Positions 1 through 61,849 of a DNA stretch of 64,000 nt are shown here, piece after piece. This DNA is from Alviniconcha marisindica (Eukaryota > Mollusca > Gastropoda > Provannidae). The stretch spans positions 1,823,501 through 1,887,500 of the forward strand of contig JABMCL010001056.1 of assembly GCA_018857735.1 (NCBI GenBank), given 5' to 3'. Position numbers and translations under genes: made by a program. Under the pieces are notes generated by a model. The model saw nothing but the letters and a program-made list of their open reading frames with translations. It did not search any database and was not told the DNA's origin. Position 1 is the first letter of the stretch; each line of letters starts with the position of its first letter.

Positions 1-151
1 ACATAGCAATCTTGCAACTGCTGCCTGCCCTGATAAAACACCAAGTTACTTGTAGCTGCTGTGGCTGTACCCATTGTAGGCAGTCTGAATTCCCTGAACA
101 GGATTTAAACTTTTTTTCTGTTCCTTTTCTCTCTGTCTCTCTCTCTCTGTC

Positions 152-218
<67 letters not shown>

Positions 219-481
219 CTTTTCTTTTCTGTCTTCTTTTTTAAGTGCTTGCCAGCCACACTAGAAATAACTGCAAGCTATACCAAATTGGAAGACTCCT
301 TAACATGTGGTTAGTGGCTGGATTGTGCTGCAGTACTTTTGTTATTTACACAAGATTTGTGGTTTGTGTATGCGCTGTTACTCTGTGTGTATATGTGCAG
401 TTGTATTCTGAACCAAACCTTCCACATAATATATGGTTTAACTTTAACTTTAAGTGTCTGATCTGTGCCTCGCTCTCACAG
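1..481 (+). other. xrn2 intron, 3' part
   Basis: Intronic sequence leading to the acceptor at 481. It contains a short match to the retroposon tail of family A (taaaacaccaagttact at 34-51) and the CT microsatellite listed separately. No coding signal is seen. Confidence 0.7.
121..217 (+). repeat. (CT)n microsatellite
   Basis: Nearly pure CT with occasional CTGT interruptions. It is a pyrimidine tract on the transcribed-sense strand. Confidence 0.95.
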
Positions 482-50854
<50,373 letters not shown>

Positions 50855-51700
50855 TTGTCTGCCCCTGCGAACTGTCACCGTCGCCGTTTCTATTCACAGC
50901 ATTTTGATCCTGTTTAAGAGGAAGAGGACGGGGATTCCGTGTCTACTGTCAACGTACATGCTCAGAATTCTGCGTGACGTTTGTTCACCTCTACTTTTGA
51001 AATTGAAAGGCAGCAGTTTTAATCGTAGATCGGACACACAAAGACTTTTGAGGCACACCGATCATATCGGTGTTTATTTCGCCTGTTGCGTACTGCTAGT
51101 TAAAGAAATGCTATTTGTGCACGGCAGATTCCTTGGAAGTCATTAACATAACACTCCGAGGAGTTGATCTTCTTTTCTCCTTCTTCTTTTTTTTTTTTGG
51201 GGGGGGGGGGGATGTTTCTGAGTATACGCAGGCTGACTTAGAAATTAAGTTAATACTTTTTTTTCTTTCTTTCTGCAGCAGATATTCGTGTCAGCATGTA
51301 TGAATTGTAAGTTAATACTTGGGGGGGGGGATTTGCAGCAAATATTCGTGTCAGCATGTATGAACTGTTTTACCAGATGGACTCTCGTCGAAGGAATTTA
51401 ATGCGTGTGTTGGGGTTATTTCCTGACATCATTTTAGATGTTTTGTTTCACTGTCACTGGATTTTTCTTTTTCTTTTGGTATGTGTTTTGTTTACTTAGG
51501 GTATTAACGCGAGTACATTCTCATGACGTGTACTTGCTATGCTGTTCGTGTACTGTTGTCGACCCCCCCCCCCCCCCCCCCCCCCCCCCCCACCTCCCCA
51601 ACCACCAGCACTACACTCAGCGTTAGAGCTGAAAGGCACATCCACAGCCGAGCAAAATCTTTTGGGGATTTTTTTTTTCTTTCTTTTTTTTCTTTCTTTT
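50855..51700 (+). other. xrn2 3' UTR / downstream flank
   Basis: No clear AATAAA was found near the stop, so the 3' end is unresolved; an ATTAAA lies at 53449-53454. The stretch includes a G-run near 51197, a ~60-bp tandem duplication at 51276-51367 (agatattcgtgtcagcatgt) and a C-run at 51564-51590. Confidence 0.5.
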
Positions 51701-51839
51701 TTCTGCCTCACAGACACAAGTATGTCGACTGCTTTGAAGAACCTTCACCATTTCGTGGTGTTTGACTGGAACTACAGTTTATAACTACAGTCATCGTTGT
51801 GATTACTCCACTGCGTTTGTGCAGTGCAAGTATCTGTGT

Positions 51840-51935
51840 ATCACATTCACGGGCCACTAGGCCTTCTCTTGGGGAAAGGCGGACGGGGATCTTTAACGTA
51901 CCCAACGATTAGTCACGTTAATCATTTCTCTCACC
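51840..51935 (+). mobile_element. Fragment of a dispersed repeat
   Basis: ggcggacggggatctttaac followed by gtaccca resembles a repeat I associate with gastropod genomes. The match is from memory, not computed. Confidence 0.3.
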
Positions 51936-52130
51936 CCTGCCCGCCGCACACGGCGGATTTTCAGAGATTAGAGGATGGTGCTTTAAGTTTGATGAAATCT
52001 CTGTTTCGTAGGGTTTAGCCCGTAGTTAACCACTTTTTCTTTTTTTTTGTTTGTTTTTTCACGTACATTGCAAGAATAAGTTTCCGTGCTCACGTACGTG
52101 TAAGTGTGTGTGTGGTGCGTGCATTTTATG

Positions 52131-52238
52131 CATGTGTGTGTGTGTGTGTGTGTGCGCGCGCGCTCGTGTTTGCGTGTGTGCATGCGTGCTTGAGGGGGGG
52201 GGGGAGGAAGAGAAAAAATCGGAGAAGAGGGGAGAGAG

Positions 52239-52318
<80 letters not shown>
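52131..52318 (+). repeat. (GT)n(GC)n and (CA)n microsatellites
   Basis: GT/GC alternation at 52131-52162 and CA at 52239-52317. The GT and CA tracts could pair as a hairpin. Confidence 0.94.
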
Positions 52319-52448
52319 TATGCCTTGCATCTGATGTAATTTCCCCACCCCAACTTAGCTAGGGTTGTCTTTGCTCCAGAATCAGCTGTGTCATATGGTA
52401 CAACGTACTGAGTCTGTGATCGATCAAATGAGCTGCTGACAGTGTTTT

Positions 52449-52541
52449 TTGCGCATGCGTAAGGATGAAAACCGGTAGTGAAAATGGCTCTGCAGTGACT
52501 ACTGTTTCCATTACCATTTTTCACTTACGCATATGACGCGT
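52449..52541. other. Imperfect inverted repeat with an NRF1-like motif
   Basis: tgcgcatgcgtaag on the left and cttacgcatatgacgcg on the right are near complements, with partly matching agtgaaaatgg and ccatttttcact-like blocks inside. Confidence 0.4.
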
Positions 52542-52685
52542 TTTAAGAGCAGTGTGTAAGTAAGCTTCGTCTTCGGATGTCGGCTTTGTCCACACAAGAT
52601 GGTACATTTGACGTCTGGTCTCTGTTGTTGGTTTTTGTTGTTGTTGATTTTTTTTGATTTTTTTTTTTTTGGGGGGAAGCCTTCT

Positions 52686-53232
52686 CTGTTCATACGTATA
52701 CAAAATCGATACATTTTTTGTTTTTGTTTTTTGGCAAGGGTACTCGCCCCAATGCCATTGCTGTTCAAAATATCATGTATTCTTCGGGGTATTTTTTGTT
52801 TGTTTGCTTTCTGTGTGTTTTTGTTTGTTGTTGTTTTGGGGTTTTTGGGTTGGTTTTTTTGTGTTTTTTTTTTTTTTTGGGGGGGGGGGGGGGGGGGTGT
52901 GTGGTGTGTGGTTTCTTGTGGGCGCTTTTTCTTCTTTCTTTTTTTCTTTTTTGTTTCTTTCTTTCTGTTCATACGTATACAAAATCGATACATTTTTTGT
53001 TTTTGTTTTTTGGCAAGGGTACTCGCCCCAATGCCATTGCTGTTCAGAATATCATGTATTCTTCGGGGTATTTTTTTGTTTGCTTTCTGTGTGTTTTTGT
53101 TTGTTGTTGTTTTGGGGTTTTTGGGTTGGTTTTTTTGTGTGGTTTTTTTTTGGGGGGGTGTGTGTGGTTTCCCTTTTGGGGGGGGGCTGGGGGCGCTTTT
53201 TTCTTCTTTCTTTTTTTCTTTTTGTTTCTTTC
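52686..53232 (+). repeat. Tandem duplication, 279-bp unit, two copies
   Basis: Both copies start ctgttcatacgtatacaaaa (52686 and 52965) and run through ttggcaagggtactcgcccc to a G-run and a cttcttt-rich end. They differ at very few positions outside homopolymers, so the duplication is recent. Confidence 0.95.
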
Positions 53233-53511
53233 TTGGGGCATTGAATATACCACACTTTATTATGGATGTTTCTCTTCTTTGGTCGTTTCACTGTTTGTAT
53301 GCTTTTTGAGTTTCGCTTTGTACGTTGTCGTCATGTTTAGCAATATCTTGTTGTATACGGATATAGAAATGTGTGTGTTGTAGGTATCTCTTAGAGGTAC
53401 GGGTATATTGCGAATGTTTAAGCTGAAACGAAACTATACGATCAGTGCATTAAAAGACGAAGTGACTGCCGGGTTGTTCTTGTTGTGGATCTGGCATGGC
53501 CATGGGAGACA

Positions 53512-53745
53512 GAGAAAGTGTGTGTGTGTGTATGTGTATGTGTGAAATATATATATACATCGAGAGGAAGAGAGAGAGAGTGTGTGTGTGTGAAAGATAT
53601 ATACACATCAAGAAGAGAGAGAGAGAGAGTGTGTGTGTGTGTGTGTGTGTGTGATATATATACATCGAGAGAAAGAGAGAAAAAGAAAGTGTGTATGTGT
53701 GTGTGAGCGAAAGAAGTATATATCGAGAGGGAATGTGTGTGTTTG
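53512..53745 (+). repeat. Compound repeat (GT)n-tatata-catcgaga-(GA)n, four units
   Basis: Each unit has a GT run, gatatatatacatcgagag or a variant, then GA-rich sequence. Unit length is about 60-70 bp. Confidence 0.85.
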
Positions 53746-53754
53746 TGTGCAGAA

Positions 53755-54101
53755 TTCTGGCTCAACTAACATCACTCCTCCTACCCATACGCCGACTGAC
53801 GCGCTGACCACGGTGCTATGGGGATCCCCGCCGCCTCCAGCGGTTTTTGCACTGTGTAGAGATTATAGCCAGCTCGACAGACGCTGCTGTCACCTTGTCA
53901 TTGCACGTGAAGCTCGCTAATAGCATTAGGTCTGTGACAACCCTGCTTTGTGCGCGGCACCTTTCACGCCACTACTAAGTCTAATGGAGACTTGTCTTCT
54001 GCAGACTCATTTCAAACAAATTTGCTGGGAAATTAAGTACTTGGCTTGCATGTATCCTATAATTTTTTTCAATTTGGGCAAGTATGGGGGGCCCCCACCC
54101 C

Positions 54102-54105
<4 letters not shown>
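53755..54105. other. Unique flank
   Basis: No gene or repeat recognised; mildly GC-rich. Confidence 0.4.

Positions 54106-54109
<4 letters not shown>

Positions 54110-54176
<67 letters not shown>
54110..54176 (+). repeat. (CT)n microsatellite
   Basis: Uninterrupted CT. Confidence 0.97.
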
Positions 54177-54178
<2 letters not shown>

Positions 54179-54438
54179 AAAACAAACGCACAGAATAGAA
54201 CGGCACACAAACCAAAAATGATAATTAAAATACGAAAAGTGTAAATATTGAAGAGAGCCGCAAGGAAACAAAATCAATAGCCTCATTTGAGCACATTCGC
54301 TAAACGAAATTGCTGATTTCGGCCATACCATAATTATTAACTCTTCGCAACGTATCCCAGTGCCGGAACGACCCAACAACGTGTCCTCGACCCCTTAACC
54401 TCTGTGTTCCATATCGGCAAGTGAACTGTACACACACT

Positions 54439-54440
<2 letters not shown>

Positions 54441-54476
<36 letters not shown>
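54441..54476. repeat. (AT)n microsatellite
   Basis: About 17 AT units. Confidence 0.95.
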
Positions 54477-54478
<2 letters not shown>

Positions 54479-55065
54479 TTCCGTGGTTCTGATATTATTT
54501 TAGTTCTTTTGAGACCTCCTTGCAGTCTGTACCTAACACGTCATACCCCAGAATTTGAGGGTGACAAATGAAGCGGAAAGTCCGTTCGCTTTCCCATTTC
54601 GAGCAGCGTACCGCAGAAAACGACACCAGCAGCAGAGCCATTGGCCAAATTGGATCGGGGCGGTCGACCCGGCAAATCTGACGGAAGTCAGCAGATTCCC
54701 ACAAGTCGGACAATTTGGCAACACAGAAGAGAGAGACAGAGACAGACGGACAGAGAAAGAAACAGCAGTTTCGTTTTTGTCTTCTCTCAGTACAGGCATT
54801 CCTGCTGTGGGATACCATGGATGCAGAAATTACGGCATCCACCTGCTGAGAATCCAAAGCTGTTCTTGTAGATTCTCTCTGTCAAACCTGGAGTAGGTCG
54901 GAATGTAGTTTTCAATGCGTCGCCTACTTCCGTGAATTTATTTTTATTTTATCATCACTTTATTTTATTTTATCACAGCACTCTTCCAACATACTCTGAT
55001 GTGTGTCGTGAACAGCCAATCAGACCTTTACTGCAGACTAAAACACTAAACGTGTTGCACCACTG
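54477..55065. other. Unique flank
   Basis: No gene recognised. Some phrases (tgtcaaacctggagtaggtc) could be transposon-derived but are not diagnostic. Confidence 0.35.
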
Positions 55066-55067
55066 AC

Positions 55068-55142
55068 TTTCTTCTTCTTCTTCTTCTTCTTCTTCTTCTT
55101 CTTCTTCTTCTTCTTCTTCTTCTTCTTCTTCTTCTCCTTCCT

Positions 55143-55182
<40 letters not shown>

Positions 55183-55183
55183 T
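55068..55183 (+). repeat. (CTT)n(CTTT)n microsatellite
   Basis: CTT triplets for ~65 bases, then CTTT for ~40. Confidence 0.96.
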
Positions 55184-55269
55184 TTTCCCGAAACATTTTT
55201 CAAACATTAAAGTGTTGCTTGTCTTGAACTGATTGTGAACCAATACTTTTACCTTGGCGACTTGTGTTC

Positions 55270-55322
55270 CTTCCTAATAAGACTCAGTGTGGTTGACTGG
55301 ACGTTAAATATCAAGTTACTGA
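55270..55322 (+). mobile_element. Retroposon tail related to families A and B
   Basis: cctaataagactcagtgtgg, ttgactggacgttaaatatc and aagttact. It combines features of tails A and B. Confidence 0.5.
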
Positions 55323-55417
55323 CCGGCCACACTCCCCATCCCACCCCCACCTCTACTCCCACCCTGCCTCCAACCTCCTGAGGTCTCGGTCCCCGCCAGC
55401 AACTCTCCGGGGATAGC

Positions 55418-55795
55418 TTGGCAGCAGCAGCACTATCACTGCATCAACTTCATCATCAGACACCTTCGCCAGCAGCTCTCCCTGGACAGCTTGGCGTTAA
55501 TACAGCAGCAGCAGCAGCATCAATGCATCAACTTCATCATCAGACACCTTCGCCACCACCGTGACACGGTGGACAGCCAACGGACAGTCGAGGTGGCCAG
55601 ACGTGGCTTGAGCAGCCCACCCAGAACGACGTCAGCGAGACAATGGAGTTTACGTCTGAACGGGGAAACGAAGCGGTCCGTCAAATCAGCTTGGAGTATT
55701 TGTAGGACAATGTAGTTCGTCAAATCAGCTTGGAGTATTTGTAGGACAATGCAGTTCGTCAAATCAGCGTGGAGTATTTGTGGGAGTTAATCTAC
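55418..55795 (+). repeat. ~80-bp duplication and 38-bp tandem repeat
   Basis: atcaacttcatcatcagaca plus ccttcgcca occurs twice (55443 and 55526). A 38-bp unit with cagcttggagtatttgtagg and acaatgtagttcgtc is present three times at 55677-55792. Confidence 0.9.
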
Positions 55796-56400
55796 GGGAG
55801 TCGTCTGGGGTGCCAGTCCATCATTGGATTAGCATTCACGGCATATGGCAGTAATTTGGTTGGCTCTCGGCGTGTCATGGCCCGCTTGCAAAGACGTGTT
55901 TGTCGAGTGACGGACGATTGCATTAGCAAGCAATCGGAGCGCGGGAAACGCTGGACTCCAGAGCATATTTGCATTTTCTATCGAAACTGAATGGTTTGGA
56001 CAAGGGGCTGGGTGGAGAGCCGGGGCAAGACTGACAGACAGAGTGATTGGGGGTGAGGAGGGGTGGGTAGGATGGTGGAGGGGGGGAGGGGCGATTAAGG
56101 GAGGGGAAGAGGAGGGTGGTGGGAAGAGGGAGGGCTGGTGTGATGTTGGTCGGTACACGGCCTGAAGCGAATAGAGAACGGGAGACCAGCAGTGCCGGAG
56201 GGGGCCAGGGGACAGTCGGGAGACTGCTTAAACCTCAGCTGCCGATTTCTTCGGAAGCCTCAGTCACTCACTGGTGGATGATGGGTGTTGTGCGCTGCCC
56301 GTCTGGTGATGACGTGAGGCTGGATCATGTCTGCCAGACTCCCAGGCTGTCTGTCCTGAAAGCGGGGACATGGCTCCGTGGTAATCTTGGGTTAGGCGGA
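55795..56400. other. Unique flank
   Basis: Includes catatttgcatttt (octamer-type ATTTGCAT) near 55965. No gene recognised. Confidence 0.3.
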
Positions 56401-56548
56401 TTATGACATTTGCAGGCAGTTGGCGAGCTGTGAGTTTTGCAAGAGCGCATTGAGAGGAGAGGGCTGGAACAACAACAAAACCTGCAAAAACAAAACAAAA
56501 ACAAAAACAGAAGGTTCTTTTTTTTATCGTCGTTACCATTTTGTTTTG

Positions 56549-56602
56549 TTTCTTCTTCTTCTTCTTCTTCTTCTTCTTCTTCTTCTTTCTTCTTCTTCTT
56601 CT
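56549..56602 (+). repeat. (CTT)n microsatellite
   Basis: CTT repeats with one slip. Confidence 0.94.
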
Positions 56603-56676
56603 ACTTGTCGTGGTTTCGCGACTCTGAAATAAATCAATCTGAGACAGAACAAGGCCCAGAGCGGCGCTCGTGGCGC

Positions 56677-57049
56677 AGAACCAACGCACAAGGGAGTTAA
56701 TTAGCGCTCGAAATACGTAACACAAGTACAACAACAAAGACCTGAGTTGCCTACGGTAACTCTCCCCTGGCATGCAAGTACAAGGTACATAAACTCCACC
56801 AGAGGTACATCTTCTCGTGGAGTTTATGTACCTTGTATTTACATGTATGCCAGGTGAGAGTTACTATTCTATCTTTTTGCTTAATGTCCTCAGATGCTAC
56901 TGTGAGAGCTACATCCTCTCGTGGAGTTTACGTACCTTGTATTTATTACACGCATGCCAGGTGAAAGTTACCGTAGGCAACTCAGGTCCCTATTGTTGTA
57001 CTTGTGTCACGTATTTCGAACTCTAATTAATTCCCTTGTGTCTTGTTCT
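56677..57049. mobile_element. Foldback/MITE element, long copy
   Basis: The outer arms of ~105 bp (56677-56780 and 56945-57049) are near-perfect inverted complements. They share cacaagggagttaattagcg-like, cgaaatacgtaacacaagta and gagttgcctacggtaact blocks. Inside are further inverted copies of acaaggtacataaactccac (56780-56840 and 56930-56955). No ORF. Same family as 10865-11004. Confidence 0.88.
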
Positions 57050-57570
57050 AAAGGATTTTTTTTTTTAAATCAAGTTAATCACAATAAAAAAAATTAAAAA
57101 ATCTTATTTCTGATGAATTTCAAGCTTCAGGATATATTTAAAATTAAGGGTGAATTTGTTTTATAATAATACCTATTACATTTGTGGGATTAAAACATGA
57201 CTAGACTGGTGAATGGATGACCAAGAATTCTGTATTTATTCTACCGAACTTAATACAGTTTTGTTTGTTTTTTGTTTGTTTGTTTTTAAATTGCTATCGG
57301 CCGAAGCTGTACAGATTGGGGTACATACTGGGATAAGAAAACAACTTAGGCACTTCAATCAATCAATCAAAATGGTAGTTGTATGGTTCAAATCATAATA
57401 TACGTACGTGCTAAGCGCCTCACATAATACAGTACTATAATAATAATAATAATAATAATAATACAATTTATTTATTTTTTGTTTGTTTGTTTAAAGCAAA
57501 CACAGAAACACATTCATACATTCCCTTAAAGTACTGTATTATATATTATAGCAATACTAGTAAGCCTACA

Positions 57571-57892
<322 letters not shown>

Positions 57893-58580
57893 CATGCAGC
57901 AATAGCTACAGGAAGATTATTCTAAGAAAAATGTTGGCTTTTGTTAATCAGTGAAGCGGACGGTGAAATTGTAGGAGTTAAATGTCGTTTTGAAATTATC
58001 TAGGGGGTTTGCATATAATAATTATATCTGATGTCTGAAGGGAGAGAGTTCCGTGATTTAGCAGCCAAGTGGCAGACTGAGCGGTCTCCTTTAGTTTTGC
58101 AGCTGAATTTTGGAAGTCAGTGTGCGGGTATTTTTAGAACAGCGGAGAGATCTAGATGGATAATGTAAGATCCGAGAGGTAGGATGGAGTATCAAAGTTG
58201 ATAGCAGGAAGTAACTTGGTGTTTTACGCCCAGTCAACCGTTGCGGTTACACCAGGGCGAAAGCTGATAGCAGAGAAAGCGAGACAATTGTGTTTGTAAA
58301 GAATGCGATCAGGTATCGGAACCCGATGAAGTTGCTTGAGCAGTGTGCTTGTGTGTTCAAATCTGAGTGCTCTCAGGATTAATTTTGCTGCGCAGTTTTG
58401 GACGTGATGGAATCTTTTGATCATATGCTCCTCTGAAGGTCGGCTAAGAGGGAATTGCAGTAGTCTAGGCGAGAAAGAACAAGAGAAATGACAAGTTTCT
58501 TTGTTGCGGCATGTGAAGAAGATTGGCAAATAGAATTGATGCGTCGGAGCTTTGGGAAGGTAACTTTGCAGACGTATTGA
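57893..58580 (-). mobile_element. LINE 3' end remnant, minus strand, interrupted by a SINE tail
   Basis: Minus-strand translation in shifting frames gives LRRINSICQSSSHAATKKLV, ISLVLSRLDYCNSLLADLQR, VQNCAAKLILRALRF, LLKQLHRVPIPDRILYKH, then after the interruption TPSYLSDL and GDRSVCHLAAKSRNSLPSDI. This is the order of the C-terminal part of CR1/L2/Jockey-type reverse transcriptases. Frameshifts and stops show it is dead. Confidence 0.82.
58194..58273 (-). mobile_element. Family A retroposon tail inserted in LINE remnant, with 14-bp target-site duplication
   Basis: The inserted 52 bp (58208-58259) is flanked by aaagttgatagcag (58194-58207) and aaagctgatagcag (58260-58273). Removing it and one repeat restores the continuity of the LINE reading. 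Confidence 0.8.
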
Positions 58581-58884
58581 TTTAATCAGACGTTTTGATT
58601 TCATTATCGAGGTAGACCCGGCCCGAGAAATTAAAGATAAAGAACTGGACGAAGGAGCGAATCATGCGCAATTAACTATTTACAGGTAAGTAAACAACTT
58701 AAAAAAATCTATAAAATATTTGTTCTTAAATCCATTTGGGGAAACGTCCTTTATTCTTTGTTGTTGCTTTTGTTGTTGTTGTTGTTGTTGTTGTTTGTTT
58801 GTCTTTTTGTTTTTTGTTTGTTTCTTTCTTTCTTTTGTTGTTTATTTGTTGTTTTGTGAAGCATCTTCGAGGCAATTCAGTTTA

Positions 58885-59028
<144 letters not shown>

Positions 59029-59287
59029 AAGAGAGTGTGTATTGCGGGGGTGATATTATGAATATCGAGAGACTCATAGTGGCCGGAATGAGCCTACAAG
59101 CAGCTCACTAACGACTAATAATAAAATCAAACTTAACCACTGCGGTCAGTATGGACCGGTAACGGCGAGTTCAAACATGAAATTAATAAATAAAAAGGGG
59201 AAAATCACTCAAGAAAACTGAGACGTCCGATGCCGTTGAAAACTTGGGAAAACGAAGAAGAATAGAGTCCAAAATGTAGGCCTTCAC

Positions 59288-59427
59288 TGACAGAACCTCG
59301 CCCTGATATAACCGCACTGCTTGACTGGGCGTAAAACGTCAACTTACTTACTTACTCACTCACTCACTCACTCACACTCACTCACTCACTCACTCACTCA
59401 CTCACTCACTCACTCACTCACTCACTC

Positions 59428-59464
<37 letters not shown>

Positions 59465-59465
59465 A
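59288..59465 (+). mobile_element. Family A retroposon tail followed by (ACTC)n(ACTT)n
   Basis: cctgatataaccgcactgct, tgactgggcgtaaaacgtca, acttacttactt, then ~120 bp of ACTC and ACTT units, evidently expanded from the element's own TTAC tail. Confidence 0.75.
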
Positions 59466-60200
59466 AATAAAGGGGAAATTATTTTCATTCGCATGACACT
59501 AGCTAGAACTACAGTAAAGTGTATTGCATTCCGTTCCTCAAGGCAACAGAATTACTTACAGCAGTAGCGATCTATGTGATGTGGCAAGATCAAGCCCGTG
59601 ACATCGGCGAGCATCAAAGAGTCAGTAGCTACCCTCTAATTATTCATCTATTACACAAATGTCCTCCAGCTTTTTACACATACCCCGAAGAATATTTTCC
59701 GATATATACAAGAGCGTACGACACTGTATAGTTTGAAAGAGAAATAGAACTTTAGAAGAAGGGGAAAAAATAACAAAACTGCCGAAAGCAGCACCAGAAC
59801 CAATAGCCCACGAAAGCCTTCTTACGAAATCTTCAGACTCCACTAGAATTCTACAAGCTGGTTTAGAAATGTTAAAATGACAGGAGGGAAGTGGAATTGA
59901 CTCCAAAATGAAGGCCCTTTGGCGTACTTCTTTATTTCCGTGCCTCAGTGGAGCACAAAAAAGTGAAGATGAGTAAAAACTCTCTGAGTCCCCTGGACAC
60001 GTCTTTCAGGGGGGGAACTCAATTACCCCTTTCTCTTTGTGCCGCACGTCCAAATGTTTCAACACGGCGAAAATCTTCCACGGCGAAATGAGAAAGGAGT
60101 TTCGAAAACCGATAATCGAATGTCGTCAAACCGGCAAGAGCGTCTGCCTGTGATAACGTTTGGTGACGATGATGGAAAGTGGTAGTGTGAGAGAGAGAAA
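59466..60200. other. Unique flank
   Basis: AT-rich, no gene recognised. Confidence 0.35.
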
Positions 60201-60203
60201 AGA

Positions 60204-60305
<102 letters not shown>

Positions 60306-60539
60306 GGGAGGGGTGTAGAAGGGGTAGGGGGGGTTGGTAATAGTGAGCGGGATGGCCAACCGAAAGATCGAAAACGGGGAAAATGAATGTTTCTCAAGAT
60401 GGGGTGAAGTGATGGAGTAGAATTGTTGCACGAGTTCAACGAGATGGAGGTATTCCAGAAAGACTCTTTCTGCTTGTGTTTTTGTTGCGTGTGTGTGGGT
60501 GGGTGTCTGTGTGTATGGTCTGGTTCTAGTCAAAAGTTC

Positions 60540-60691
60540 GCCATTTTGATTCACAGCCACATCAGTTTTAGACAGGCCTCGAAAATTCATCTCTTCCTAC
60601 AGAGCTTTTAGCCCTTTGACGTATTTTTTCCTTAATGAATATTATTTTATGCGCTCGTGTGCGTGCGTGCTTGTGTGTGTGTGTGTGTGTG

Positions 60692-60757
<66 letters not shown>
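60540..60757 (+). mobile_element. LINE 3' end fragment followed by (GT)n(GA)n
   Basis: SHISFRQASKIHLFLQSF (ending at a stop at 60609) resembles the SFRxxLKTHLFxQxF end of non-LTR reverse transcriptases. It is followed by a short 3' UTR, gtgcgtgcgtgc, GT repeats and 60 bases of GA, the only long GA run on the + strand. Confidence 0.6.
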
Positions 60758-60984
60758 GTTTTATATACATTTTTCTACCCATCTGTCTGTTTCTCTGTCG
60801 ATGCTGTCCATTATCTATTATATCCATTTCTGGAACTGTCAGTGCATTCATTCATTTACACTTTATGTCGCCAATGATTTTATTTATTTATTCGTTATAC
60901 CCAGTTTGCCTTTGGTTCATTTCACTAGGTGCGGAGAGAGGGTGGAGCCGCCGTCAGACTGTCTGTTTGATGTGTGACACTCGT

Positions 60985-61060
60985 TGTTGTTGTCGTCGTC
61001 ATCGTCGTCGAGGTCGTTTATTTGTTGTTTTGTTTTTTTTTTTTTTTTTTTTTTTTTTTC
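60985..61060 (+). repeat. (GTT/GTC)n and poly(T)
   Basis: Trinucleotide stretch, then about 30 T. Confidence 0.85.
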
Positions 61061-61177
61061 CCCTTGGAATGGGTGTGGGTGGGTAAGAAACACGGGGAAA
61101 AAGATGGAGAAGAGAGAAGTGAGCATCATTTTGGCAGAGTGCAAGCACGAAGAAATGAAAGATAGACTAGACACTTA

Positions 61178-61228
61178 ACTAGGTTTTAACACCCAGTTAA
61201 CCGTGATGGTTACATCAGGGTGATCCAG
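61178..61228 (-). mobile_element. Family A retroposon tail, minus strand
   Basis: ggttttaacacccagttaac then cgtgatggttacatcagggt, the reverse complement of the family A consensus. Confidence 0.65.
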
Positions 61229-61585
61229 AAATCAGACTTTCAGAACGACAGGAATCCATTCAAGCACGAACTCACAGTTTAAATAGTGCACACAGAAATA
61301 ACAACAGCAATAACAGTAATAGTATTTCACATGTCAGAAGAATTTGGAAAATTGGACAGGACCCACAACGACGAAACCCGCCTTCGATCCTCTCCAAAAA
61401 ACAAACAAACCGCTGGAGCATAATTATTATCGACAACATTCTGATTCTGTTTGACCATCCCCACCCATCACAGTTTTCAGCCAAGGAACTCAGATGGGAG
61501 GAACTCTCTGACGCCTTGCCAGCGTCCTCCTGCGGCGGCCTTTGCTTTGCATGCATATGGTGAAGGACATCAGAAGACACTGATT

Positions 61586-61784
<199 letters not shown>

Positions 61785-61849
61785 ATTTTTTTTTTATCTC
61801 AGGGTTCCATCATTTCCTCGCTTTCCTTTCCACAAGAATGGTGCCGTTC

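Noticed and set aside
52599..53383. 236- and 221-codon Phe/Cys-rich frames that look like membrane proteins
   Set aside because: They translate the T-rich 279-bp tandem duplication, repeat themselves with the DNA, and lack any recognisable family feature.
53449..53454. ATTAAA as the xrn2 polyadenylation signal
   Set aside because: It lies 2.6 kb after the stop with repeats between; nothing else supports it, so the 3' end is left open.
59345..59465. Telomere-like or interstitial telomeric repeat
   Set aside because: The units are ACTC and ACTT, not TTAGGG, and they continue the TTAC tail of a retroposon.
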